Shown: positions 1-7,319 of the stretch, one piece after another
Position numbering within the stretch: the stretch's first letter is position 1
How the letters are laid out: each line of letters opens with the position of its first letter
Source of the DNA: Pseudomonas sp. SST3
GTDB taxonomy: Bacteria; Pseudomonadota; Gammaproteobacteria; Pseudomonadales; Pseudomonadaceae
Assembly (NCBI RefSeq): GCF_003325755.1
Contig: NZ_QORI02000030.1
Span: 1-43,760 of the forward strand
Direction of reading: 5' to 3'
DNA: 43,760 bases
Program-made: the position numbers and the translations under genes
Notes under the pieces: model-generated
Told to the model about the DNA's origin: nothing
Databases searched by the model: none
The model's input: only the letters and a program-made list of their open reading frames with translations

Positions 1-718
1 CACGGTAGCCGGGAAAGAAGTAAGCATTGGCGATCAACAGCCGTGAGCGTGCATCACGTATCGCCTGCAGATAGTGCTGCTCGATGTCGTTGCGGTGATC
101 GTTGTTGTCGCGGGTGACGAACAGCGCACGCGCTTCGCCCCGGCTGACGCCGACGTAGCCATTGCTTTGCGTGCGTACCCGCCGATGCCACCAGCGGCGG
201 TTCGACTGTGCCGGCGCGATCGTGCTGAGGGCAAACCGGTGAATGTCGTGCACCACGGGCCCTTCGACCCGTAACGCGTAATCCTGCTTGGCTGCCGGAC
301 CAAAGTCGCCGAGGTGATCGGCAGAGAAGTTGATACCACCGATGAAGGCGAGCTCGCCATCCACCACGACGATCTTGCGATGCATGCGGCGGAACACGTT
401 GATCCGCTTGCCCAACAGGCGCTTGCCGGGATCGAACATATGGATGCGTATGCCGGCCCGTAACATCGCGGCGGCAAAGTCTCCGTTAAGGTCAGCCGAG
501 CCATAACCGTCCACGGTCACATCGATGCTGACACCGCGCTCGGCGGTGGCAATCAGCGCCGCTTGAAGCTCCTGACCAACCTTGTCCTTGAAGAAAATGA
601 AAGTTTCCAGCAGGACTTCCTTTTCTGCGGCCGCAATGGCCTCGAACACGGCGGGGAAGAACTCCTCTCCGTTTTCCAGCAACTGAAGACGATTCCCGTC
701 TCTCCAGTGAAAATTCAT
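1..718 (-). CDS. clsB: Cardiolipin synthase B, phospholipase D family (partial, C-terminus missing)
   Basis: Phospholipase D superfamily enzyme expected to make cardiolipin or related phospholipids at the inner membrane. About 239 N-terminal codons are present and the rest lies beyond the window start. It begins MNFHWRDGNRLQLLENGEEF and contains the first HKD motif, HRKIVVVDGELAFIGGINF, in which His, Lys and Asp have the PLD spacing; the second HKD motif is outside the window. No N-terminal membrane helices are visible, which fits ClsB rather than ClsA. The ATG at 718 overlaps the stop of the upstream phosphatase gene (ATGA), so the two are probably translationally coupled. The pairing of an endonuclease/exonuclease/phosphatase gene with clsB is also known from E. 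coli (ybhP-ybhO). Substrate choice is inferred from family only. Confidence 0.88.
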   Translation of the reverse strand, partial: MNFHWRDGNRLQLLENGEEFFPAVFEAIAAAEKEVLLETFIFFKDKVGQELQAALIATAERGVSIDVTVDGYGSADLNGDFAAAMLRAGIRIHMFDPGKRLLGKRINVFRRMHRKIVVVDGELAFIGGINFSADHLGDFGPAAKQDYALRVEGPVVHDIHRFALSTIAPAQSNRRWWHRRVRTQSNGYVGVSRGEARALFVTRDNNDHRNDIEQHYLQAIRDARSRLLIANAYFFPGYR

Positions 719-1518
719 AGGTGTATCTCCACCGCCAAGGGCAGATGATCGGACAAGTGCGTCCAGGGTTTGTTACCCAGTATTCGCGCTTTATGACTCG
801 TGGCATTTCGCACATAGATTCGATCCAGGCGAAGCATCGGCCAGCGTGCCGGGAAAGTCTTGGCGACCTTGCCCTGGGTAACGGCGAATACCTCGTGCAT
901 ACCGGCGCAGCGGTCCAGAACCTGAGCACCTTTCAGCCGCCAGTCGTTGAAGTCACCGGCGACGACCACAGGTGCACCGTCCGGCAGGGAATCGAGCAGA
1001 TCACAGAGCAGGCGGAGCTGCTGCTGTCGATGGGATTCGCGCAGGCCAAGGTGCACACAGATCGCATGAAATTCTTCGTGTCCCGGCACCTGCAGCACGC
1101 TGTGCAGCAGCCCGCGACGTTCGGGGCCGGCGATGGAAATGTCGAGATTTTCGTAGCGCGTGATGGGGAATTTGGACAACAGCGCGTTGCCATGGTCGCC
1201 ATCTGGGTAGACCGCGTTGCGGCCATAGGCAAAATCCGTCCAGATGCTGTCGGCCAGAAATTCGTACTGCGACATCTTCGGCCAGTCGTGAAAGCGCAGG
1301 GCGTGCTTCTCATGGGTGCCCAGAACCTCCTGCAGAAACACGATGTCGGCCGACACGGATCTGACTGCCTCGCGCAGCTCAGGCAGGATGAAACGCCGAT
1401 TGAGAGCGGTGAAGCCCTTGTGGGTGTTAACGGTAAGCAGGCGGACCGAGTTGACCGCCGTCGACATGTGGGCGTCCAGGTCGCTGCTGTCGAGCGGATG
1501 ATTCTTGTCCAGATTCAA
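715..1518 (-). CDS. Endonuclease/exonuclease/phosphatase family protein (YbhP-like)
   Basis: A 267-residue member of the EEP (DNase I / sphingomyelinase-like) superfamily. Visible motifs are an FLQEVLG metal-binding segment near residue 60, VVVAGDFNDW (about residue 190), LDRIYVR and the C-terminal SDHLPLAVEI, which together form the EEP active site. The start is TTG at 1518: it has AAGGAG about 8 bases upstream and overlaps the DUF72 stop codon (TTGA). A later ATG at 1467 is possible but has no comparable ribosome site. Its stop overlaps the clsB start. Co-transcription with clsB suggests a role in phospholipid metabolism or membrane stress, but the natural substrate is unknown; nuclease or phosphodiesterase activity is equally compatible. 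Confidence 0.85.
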   Translation of the reverse strand: MNLDKNHPLDSSDLDAHMSTAVNSVRLLTVNTHKGFTALNRRFILPELREAVRSVSADIVFLQEVLGTHEKHALRFHDWPKMSQYEFLADSIWTDFAYGRNAVYPDGDHGNALLSKFPITRYENLDISIAGPERRGLLHSVLQVPGHEEFHAICVHLGLRESHRQQQLRLLCDLLDSLPDGAPVVVAGDFNDWRLKGAQVLDRCAGMHEVFAVTQGKVAKTFPARWPMLRLDRIYVRNATSHKARILGNKPWTHLSDHLPLAVEIHL

Positions 1519-2432
1519 GCCAGTGCTCCTTCCAGGTGGCCCGGAGTGGTCTCCAGGTTTTCCTCCAGCCCGAGCCGGCGCAACAGCTGTCGCGCATCGT
1601 AGGGAGCCCGGACCTTCACGTCGTTATCGAAATAGCAGTAGACCTCTCGCGCCTTGTGTGACGGAGGCTCGGTGGCGGAGATAAGCTGGGCATCGGCAGG
1701 TTGCCGGCCCTGGTTCCAGAGGCTGATCCGCTGGCACCAGTTGTCCAGTGCCTCGTCGCTATAGCCGCTGGTATAGAGCTCTTCGGCACCGTGCAGGCGG
1801 ATATAGACGAAATCGCTGGTCAGGTCCTCGCGGTAGGGCCATTTGCCCGCGGTGTCAGCAACGACCAGCGCGACCTTGTACTTGCGTAGTAGCGCGACGA
1901 ACGCGGGGTCGACGAAGCTCTCGTTGCGGATTTCCACCGCATGCCGTAGCCGGCGCTTGCGGTCTATCTGCAGGTAGCTGCGGCCTTCCATCCGCGCCTC
2001 GCAGCCTTTCGCCATTTCCAACGCGGCCTCGGTATCGTGAGGCAGCAGGGCGAGAAAGGCCTCGAAGCGCTCAGGATCGAACTTGAAGGACGGCGGGAAC
2101 TGCCAGAGCATCGGGCCGAGCTTGTCCTTGAGCGCGAGCACACCCGAGGCGAGAAAGTTGGCGATGGGCTTCTCGACATCGCGCAAGCGCAGGATATGCG
2201 TGATATAGCGCGGTGCCTTGACGCTGAAGACGAAGCCGTTGGGTGTTTCGTCGTACCAGCCGGAGTAGAGCTCGGGCCGCTGGAGCGAATAGAAGGAACC
2301 GTTGATCTCGATGCTGCTTACGGCACGCGAGGCGAACTTCAGTTCGTTCTTCTGGGTAAGACCCTTGGGATAGAAGTCGCCTCGCCAGGGTGCGTAGCGC
2401 CAGCCTGAAATTCCGATATGGATGGCTGCCAT
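1515..2432 (-). CDS. DUF72 family protein (YecE-like)
   Basis: A 305-residue protein of the DUF72/YecE family, recognised by the N-terminal IHIGISGWRYAPWRGDFYP, by SIEINGSFYSLQRPELYSGW, and by HAVEIRNESFVDPAF and YIRLHGAEELYTSGYSDEAL further on. The family has a TIM-barrel-like fold and no established biochemical role. The ATG at 2432 follows AGGAGA at good spacing. The gene lies 15 bases after adh and overlaps the next gene by four bases, so it is the second cistron of an adh-DUF72-EEP-clsB operon. Co-transcription points to stress physiology; I assign no reaction. Confidence 0.87.
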   Translation of the reverse strand: MAAIHIGISGWRYAPWRGDFYPKGLTQKNELKFASRAVSSIEINGSFYSLQRPELYSGWYDETPNGFVFSVKAPRYITHILRLRDVEKPIANFLASGVLALKDKLGPMLWQFPPSFKFDPERFEAFLALLPHDTEAALEMAKGCEARMEGRSYLQIDRKRRLRHAVEIRNESFVDPAFVALLRKYKVALVVADTAGKWPYREDLTSDFVYIRLHGAEELYTSGYSDEALDNWCQRISLWNQGRQPADAQLISATEPPSHKAREVYCYFDNDVKVRAPYDARQLLRRLGLEENLETTPGHLEGALA

Positions 2433-2447
2433 CGCCGTCTCCTGCCG

Positions 2448-3713
2448 TTACCTGGGGCTCTGCATGCTGGTCGGATCGCTGGCCGGGAAGGTGTCGGCGA
2501 CTGCTTGGTCGACCACGTTCTCCTCGGATCCGACTCCGGCCGAGCTGCTGCGCTGGGGTTGCAGTTCTACCTTGATCCAGCCACGTTCACGCCGGTCGAA
2601 CGCCTCGAAGGCGGCGATGGCGTCGGTCATCGGCTTCACCTGGGTCAGGATTTTCGCCGGGTCGATGCGCCGCGCCTGGATCATCTCGATCAGCCGGGGG
2701 ATGTATTTGCGGTGATGGCAGTTGCCCATGTTCATGGTGATGTTCTTGTTCATCGCCATGCCGATGGGGAAGGTCATCGCGTCCGGTGGATAAACGCCGA
2801 TGATCGACAGCGTGCCGGCCTTCGCGAGACTCTGCACCGCCCACTCCAGCGCCTGGGACGGGCCGTCGCCGGGTTGCCATTGGGCGCCTTGGCCTGCCTG
2901 CGCGCCGTCGGCTGGCTTGCCGCCACAGCAGCCGTGTTCGGCGTCGATGCCGACCGCATCGATCGCGCGGTCGACCCCGATGCCGCCGGTGAGTCGCTTG
3001 AGCGTTTCGATCGGGTCCTCGCGGTTGAAATCGATGATCTCCGCGCCCTGATGTTGCGCCATGCGCAGGCGATCCTCGAACTGGTCTATGGCGAATACGC
3101 GTCCGGCACCCAGGAGCTTGGCGCTGGCTATTGCGAACTGGCCGACCGGCCCGCAGCCGAACACCGCCACCGTATCGCCAGGACGGATTTCGGCCATTTC
3201 GGCGCCGAAGTAACCGGTCGGGAAGATGTCCGAAAGCAGGATTGCCTGATCATCGCTGACGTCTGCCGGGAGCTTGACCAATCCGATGTTGGCAAAGGGA
3301 ATACGCGCCTTCTCCGCCTGTAGGCCATGGAACGGGCCAGTCGCCGACGGACCACCATAGAACGCCGTGCCTGCTTCCTTGCCGTTGGGATTGGCCACGT
3401 CGCATTGAGCAAAATAGCCGGAACGACAATAGGAGCAGTTGCCACAGGCGATGGTCGAAGGAATCACCACCCGATCGCCGATCTGCAGGTTACGAACGTC
3501 GCCGCCAAGCTCTTCCACGATGCCGACCGCTTCGTGGCCCAGGATGGTGCCGGGCTTCATCCCGCTGAAGGTTCCGCGCACAAAGTGCAGGTCGGTTCCG
3601 CAGATGGCCGAGGCAGTGATGCGAACGATGGCGTCGGTCGGCGCCTCGATGCGTGGTTCGGCTACGTCCTCGAGGCGGATATCGCCGACACCGTGATAAA
3701 CAACAGCTTTCAT
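2448..3713 (-). CDS. Zinc-dependent alcohol dehydrogenase (glutathione-dependent formaldehyde dehydrogenase-like)
   Basis: A 421-residue medium-chain NAD(P)-dependent zinc dehydrogenase. Visible are the catalytic zinc segment AICGTDLHFVRGTFSG, GHEAVGIVEELGG, the four-cysteine structural zinc lobe in ACGNCSYCRSGYFAQCD, and the Rossmann segment VFGCGPVGQFAIASAKLLGA. A Cys/Gly-rich insert (AEHGCCGGKPADG) is typical of the formaldehyde dehydrogenase-like subgroup. The ATG at 3713 is chosen because GGAG lies about six bases upstream and MKAVVYHG is the usual N-terminus; an in-frame start at 3731 lacks a good site. The last about 30 residues form an added tail with VADTFPASDPTS, resembling a short motif found in small stand-alone proteins. 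The substrate is inferred only: formaldehyde or other alcohols. Confidence 0.87.
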   Translation of the reverse strand: MKAVVYHGVGDIRLEDVAEPRIEAPTDAIVRITASAICGTDLHFVRGTFSGMKPGTILGHEAVGIVEELGGDVRNLQIGDRVVIPSTIACGNCSYCRSGYFAQCDVANPNGKEAGTAFYGGPSATGPFHGLQAEKARIPFANIGLVKLPADVSDDQAILLSDIFPTGYFGAEMAEIRPGDTVAVFGCGPVGQFAIASAKLLGAGRVFAIDQFEDRLRMAQHQGAEIIDFNREDPIETLKRLTGGIGVDRAIDAVGIDAEHGCCGGKPADGAQAGQGAQWQPGDGPSQALEWAVQSLAKAGTLSIIGVYPPDAMTFPIGMAMNKNITMNMGNCHHRKYIPRLIEMIQARRIDPAKILTQVKPMTDAIAAFEAFDRRERGWIKVELQPQRSSSAGVGSEENVVDQAVADTFPASDPTSMQSPR

Positions 3714-4028
3714 GGCTACTCCGTAACGCACCGCTCAAGCCGGCTGGGCTCGAACGGTATGAATGGTTGGTGACGTCCTGCGAGTCGGTCGGCTCATCGA
3801 GAGCCGGTCGGCGTTCCTTCGGAAGGGCGGCCGGCCTTTGCCGGCGGGCCATCCAGCAGCACATTGCGCCGAGCAAGTGCACCTTCATTCCGACTGGCCA
3901 TGGCTTGCGCGGTTCATCTTTTTTTCGGTCGGCTACGCGTAGGCGCCTGCTTCAGAGGCGCTTTGCGAAGGTAGCGAGGCGACCAGGCGTGCGATTTGCT
4001 GCGAATCCCGGAAGCGACTGGCAGGGAA
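3714..4028. other. Intergenic stretch between adh and lysR
   Basis: About 315 bases without a convincing gene. It should hold the promoter of the minus-strand adh operon near its left end. A six-base-pair hairpin (GCGCCT / AGGCGC around 3950-3962, loop GCTTCAG) lies downstream of lysR but has no clear T tract in the lysR direction. A long plus-strand open frame across this stretch runs into lysR and is a shadow. Confidence 0.45.
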
Positions 4029-4949
4029 TCAGGCGTCCGCTGCCATCCAGGGCAACTTGCCTGAGAAGGCTTCGACGAGGTAATCGATCATCGCCCGCAC
4101 CTTGGCCGGGGGGCGACGATCCGGCGGGTAAACCACATGGATGCCACCGAGCCCCAGCGTAGGCTGATCCAGCTCCACCACCACCAGCTCGCCACGGCTC
4201 AGGGCGGAAGCGACGATGAACAGGGGTTGATAGATCAGGCCCTGATCGCCGACGGCGGCGGCCACCAGCGCCGCACCGTTATTGGCGACTAGATTGCCCT
4301 GGATCGGCACGCGGATTTCCGCAGCGGTGCCGAATGCCCATTCACGGCCACCGAGTGTGGACGACAGGCTATAACCCAGGCAGTTGTGCCGGGACAGGTC
4401 GCTCACCCGCCGCGGCACGCCATACCGAGCGAGATATCCGGGCGAGGCGCATACCCGCATCGGGCAGTCCGCCAGGCGCCGTGCCTGTAATGGACTGTCG
4501 TTGAGGCGGCCGATCCGCACGGCCATGTCCCAGCTCCCTTCGATCAGATCGACCTGGCTATCGGTAAGCCCCAGTTCCACCTTTACCGCGGGGTGGCGCC
4601 GGCTGAACTCTGGCAACAGCGGGGCGATGAAACGAGTACCGAATGATAGGGGCACGTTCATGCGCAGCAGCCCGGAAGCGTCGACTCGCTGTGAGGCGAC
4701 ACTGGCTTCGGCCTCATCGATTTCCGGCAAGATGCGCAGGCAGGCCTCGAGATAGCTGCTGCCGGCCGCTGTCAGGCTCAAACGCCGAGTGCTGCGATGG
4801 AACAGCTTGACGCCGAGCCGGGCTTCCAACGCGTCGACGTGCTTGGTCGCCATTGCGGGCGAGAGGCCCAGATGCCGCGCTGCGGCGGACAGGCTTCCGG
4901 CGCTGGCGGCACGGGTGAACACGCGCATCCCCGTGATTCGGTCGAGCAT
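4029..4949 (-). CDS. LysR family transcriptional regulator
   Basis: A 306-residue LysR-type regulator. The N-terminal winged helix-turn-helix is plain: SLSAAARHLGLSPAMATKHV (residues about 18-37) followed by ALEARLGVKLFHRSTRRLSL. The C-terminal part is a LysR substrate-binding domain, with LGLTDSQVDLIEGSWDMAVR and the usual CASPGYLARYG segment. It belongs to the CrgA/DsdC-like group by overall look. The ATG at 4949 has AGGAAC upstream. It is divergent from the extradiol dioxygenase gene with 103 bases between, the classical layout for a LysR regulator and its target, so it probably controls that gene. The effector is unknown. Confidence 0.9.
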   Translation of the reverse strand: MLDRITGMRVFTRAASAGSLSAAARHLGLSPAMATKHVDALEARLGVKLFHRSTRRLSLTAAGSSYLEACLRILPEIDEAEASVASQRVDASGLLRMNVPLSFGTRFIAPLLPEFSRRHPAVKVELGLTDSQVDLIEGSWDMAVRIGRLNDSPLQARRLADCPMRVCASPGYLARYGVPRRVSDLSRHNCLGYSLSSTLGGREWAFGTAAEIRVPIQGNLVANNGAALVAAAVGDQGLIYQPLFIVASALSRGELVVVELDQPTLGLGGIHVVYPPDRRPPAKVRAMIDYLVEAFSGKLPWMAADA

Positions 4950-5052
4950 CTCGGTTCCTACTCTCAGTTGGAACTGTTGAAGTGTTTTGCCTTGTTAAAG
5001 CCAAACGAAGTGTAATCCATACTGTCACCTCACACGCGAGGACGACGATGAC
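4950..5052. promoter_or_regulatory. Divergent control region, lysR / dioxygenase
   Basis: The 103 bases between the two divergent starts must carry both promoters and, by analogy with LysR systems, the regulator binding site. The stretch is locally AT-richer (around 4970-5030) than the flanking genes. I could not pick one T-N11-A operator with confidence. Confidence 0.4.
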
Positions 5053-5880
5053 ATGACCCGCCAGCACGAAGACGCGCCACCGACGCGCATGCCCACCCTG
5101 TTCGTACCGCACGGCGCCGGACCTTGCTTCTTCATGGAGTGGAATCCGGTCGATGCCTGGGACAAGATGGCCGCCTTCCTTAAAGGCATCGCCGCATCGC
5201 TGCCACAGCGACCGCGTGCCATCGTGCTGGTGTCCGGCCACTGGCTGGAGCGCCAGGTCATGGTCACCGCCAGCACCAGTCCTGAACTGATCTACGATTA
5301 CAGCGGCTTCCCAGCGCACACCTATGAGCTGCGCTACCCGGCGCCGGGCGATCCTGCATTGGCGACGCGCTTGGTCGATCTGCTTGGCCAGGCCGGAATC
5401 GCTGCTGGCGAAGATCCGCAGCGCGGTTACGACCACGGTGTCTTCATTCCACTGAAACTGATGTTTCCGGATGCGGACGTGCCCGTCGTGCAGTTGTCGT
5501 TGCGCAGCGACCTGAATGCCCAGGCCCATATCGATATCGGTCATGCCATCGCGCCGTTGCGCGACGAGGGCGTGCTGATTGTTGGCAGCGGCATGAGCTT
5601 TCACAACATGCAAGGCTATGGCGACCCGCGTTTTGCGCCGATTTCGGACGCGTTCGATCATTGGTTGAGCGAAACCGTCAGCGCCGCGCCAGCCCAGCGC
5701 GACGCGTTGCTGCAGCAATGGACCGAGGCGCCATCGGCGCGTCTGTGTCATCCGCCTCGCGGCGAAGAGCACCTGCTGCCGCTCATGGTGGCAGCAGGCG
5801 CCGGAGCGAACAGCTCGGGCCGCAAGATATTCTCCGACCGGGTCATGCAAACGACTTTGTCGGCCTACCAGTTTGGCTGA
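5053..5880 (+). CDS. DODA-type extradiol aromatic ring-opening dioxygenase (LigB/YgiD family)
   Basis: A 275-residue class III extradiol dioxygenase of the 4,5-DOPA dioxygenase (YgiD/DODA) family, non-heme metal dependent and cytosolic. Conserved histidines are H20 in FVPHGAGPCFF, H63 in VSGHWLE, H128 in YDHGVFIPLKLMFP and H184 in GSGMSFHNM; these match the metal-ligand and acid-base positions of the family. The ATG at 5053 follows a GAGGACGACG stretch. The next gene, DUF2218, lies 28 bases downstream and is probably co-transcribed; the divergent LysR gene is the likely regulator. The true substrate is unknown: catecholic compounds are expected from the family, but bacterial members are often of unclear physiological role. 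Confidence 0.9.
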   Translation: MTRQHEDAPPTRMPTLFVPHGAGPCFFMEWNPVDAWDKMAAFLKGIAASLPQRPRAIVLVSGHWLERQVMVTASTSPELIYDYSGFPAHTYELRYPAPGDPALATRLVDLLGQAGIAAGEDPQRGYDHGVFIPLKLMFPDADVPVVQLSLRSDLNAQAHIDIGHAIAPLRDEGVLIVGSGMSFHNMQGYGDPRFAPISDAFDHWLSETVSAAPAQRDALLQQWTEAPSARLCHPPRGEEHLLPLMVAAGAGANSSGRKIFSDRVMQTTLSAYQFG

Positions 5881-5908
5881 GCGATCGGCCCTTAATCAGG
5901 AAATCAAC

Positions 5909-6190
5909 ATGCACAGTTCCACCGTACAGATCGAAACGTCCAACCCAAGTCGCCTGATCCGCAGACTTTGCAAGCACTGGGGTCACAAGTTCGAGGTCAG
6001 CTTCGACGATCAACAAGGCCATATTGCGTTCGGCGACGCCCAATGCCTGCTGACCGCAGGTGACGGGAGCCTGACCGCGCAGGTGCAAACCGAAGATGAA
6101 GCACAGTTGGCTCAAATGGAAACCGTGGTGGCCGACCACCTGCAGCGCATGTCCGCGGACGAAACCTTCAATTTCGCCTGGAAGCGCTGA
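5909..6190 (+). CDS. DUF2218 domain protein
   Basis: A 93-residue protein matching the DUF2218 family: SNPSRLIRRLCKHWGHKFEV at the N-terminus, then a compact alpha/beta body ending MSADETFNFAWKR. The ATG at 5909 is selected because AGGAAATC precedes it and because the longer in-frame start at 5873 lies inside the dioxygenase gene. In some proteobacteria DUF2218 proteins sit near siderophore or iron-uptake genes, but no such genes are here. Its place directly behind an extradiol dioxygenase suggests one transcription unit. Function unknown. Confidence 0.82.
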   Translation: MHSSTVQIETSNPSRLIRRLCKHWGHKFEVSFDDQQGHIAFGDAQCLLTAGDGSLTAQVQTEDEAQLAQMETVVADHLQRMSADETFNFAWKR

Positions 6191-6202
6191 TCGTTTCGGA
6201 GC

Positions 6203-7060
6203 TCAAGGGTCGTTGCGAGCGAAGTTCGGCAGGGCGTTGACCGGCCTGGAGAAGCGGAAGGGGATCGACACCATCGCATCGCCATAGGATTTCTGCACCA
6301 CAAAATGCAGATGCGGACCGGTGCTGCGTCCGGTGTTGCCGGATTGACCGAGCAGCGTGCCGGCCCGGACTTGCTGGCCGGCCTTGACTTGCACCGAGCC
6401 GCGCTTGAGGTGCAAGTAAGCGCTGTGCGTGCCGTCATCATGGAGTATCCGCACGTAGTTGCCAGCCGGATCAGGCAGGCGACCGCCCTGACCATTGCGC
6501 ACTTTCAGTACCGTGCCTGCCCGTGCCGCAACGATGGGCGTACCCACCGGCATGGCCACATCCACGGCGTAGCGGCCTTTGGGCGAGTTGTGGCTGAAAT
6601 CGCCACCGGCACCCTGGGAAATACGGAATGGGCCACCTTTCCAAGGCAGCGCGTAAGCGTAACCGCCAACCGAGCCTTTCTTGCCCGGCTCCGGTGAATA
6701 GATCAGGGAATAGCTGAACGACTGCTGATACATCAGAGGGTAGCCGGACTTGCGCTTGCGCAACGTCGCAATGCGCATGCGGGTGCGCGCAGGCACGGTC
6801 TTGCGTACCACACCTTTGCCGACGCCAGCGACATTGACCATTCGCGTCAGGCGCAGAACCACTTCAACCGGTACGTCGGTTTCGTTGCTCACGTCCATGG
6901 CCTTGCCGGAGCCGACGCGGTTGACGAACAGCCGGACGTTGCCAGGTTTGCCCGCCGGAAGCGTCGCATTGGTGATGGCGCCGCCAGCCAGAACGGGCAG
7001 GGCGGGAGCGGAACAGAAGATCAGCAGAGCAAGCGAAATGATCAGCCGAGTCGAAGCCAT
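6203..7060 (-). CDS. M23 family metallopeptidase, exported (LytM domain)
   Basis: A 285-residue peptidoglycan peptidase-like protein. A signal peptide is plain (LIISLALLIFCSAPALPVLA, cleavage after Ala). The C-terminal LytM/M23 domain has the zinc ligands H157 and D167 (HNSPKGRYAVDV) and the HLH pair at about residues 250 and 252, with H217 in SAYLHLKRG. All catalytic positions are present, so an active endopeptidase is likely rather than an EnvC-like activator. The N-terminal beta-rich part is unassigned. The ATG at 7060 is preferred; a GTG at 7078 in the same frame would add six residues before the signal peptide. It converges on DUF2218 with a 12-base gap. Confidence 0.88.
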   Translation of the reverse strand: MASTRLIISLALLIFCSAPALPVLAGGAITNATLPAGKPGNVRLFVNRVGSGKAMDVSNETDVPVEVVLRLTRMVNVAGVGKGVVRKTVPARTRMRIATLRKRKSGYPLMYQQSFSYSLIYSPEPGKKGSVGGYAYALPWKGGPFRISQGAGGDFSHNSPKGRYAVDVAMPVGTPIVAARAGTVLKVRNGQGGRLPDPAGNYVRILHDDGTHSAYLHLKRGSVQVKAGQQVRAGTLLGQSGNTGRSTGPHLHFVVQKSYGDAMVSIPFRFSRPVNALPNFARNDP

Positions 7061-7260
7061 AAGCGTGTGATCCGTCACGGATGGGACAACCTGCAGGCGG
7101 CTGGCAGGAACAAATCCGTAGGTTTCGTGAGTGCCGCGCAGGGGTTGGGACTAAAGGTCTGTAATGGGGTTCACTACCGCACGTCGATATCCAACGAACG
7201 ATTGAGAGTCCGGTAGTCATACCCCCCGGATGCGCCGCGAATTTCCACTGCAGAGACAAC

Positions 7261-7282
7261 AGGGCCCCGAAATCGGGGCCCT
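7261..7282 (-). terminator. Hairpin terminator behind glgX
   Basis: A perfect inverted repeat with arms AGGGCCCCGA and TCGGGGCCCT lies 38 bases past the glgX stop. Read on the minus strand it is followed by GTTGTCTCT, a moderate T-rich tract. It fits a rho-independent terminator for the glgA-glgX operon. On the plus strand no T tract follows. Confidence 0.7.
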
Positions 7283-7319
7283 GACATCGCGAGCGACGAA
7301 GCGTTGATCGCGCGTGGTG

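Noticed and set aside
721..1602. Long plus-strand open frame of 293 codons
   Set aside because: It is antisense to the EEP phosphatase gene, which has clear family motifs; high GC produces such shadow frames.
3950..3970. Hairpin downstream of lysR as a terminator
   Set aside because: Six-pair stem but no T tract in the lysR direction.
4714..5850. Minus-strand open frame of 378 codons across lysR and the dioxygenase gene
   Set aside because: It runs through two well-supported genes in a different frame or strand and has no recognisable motif.
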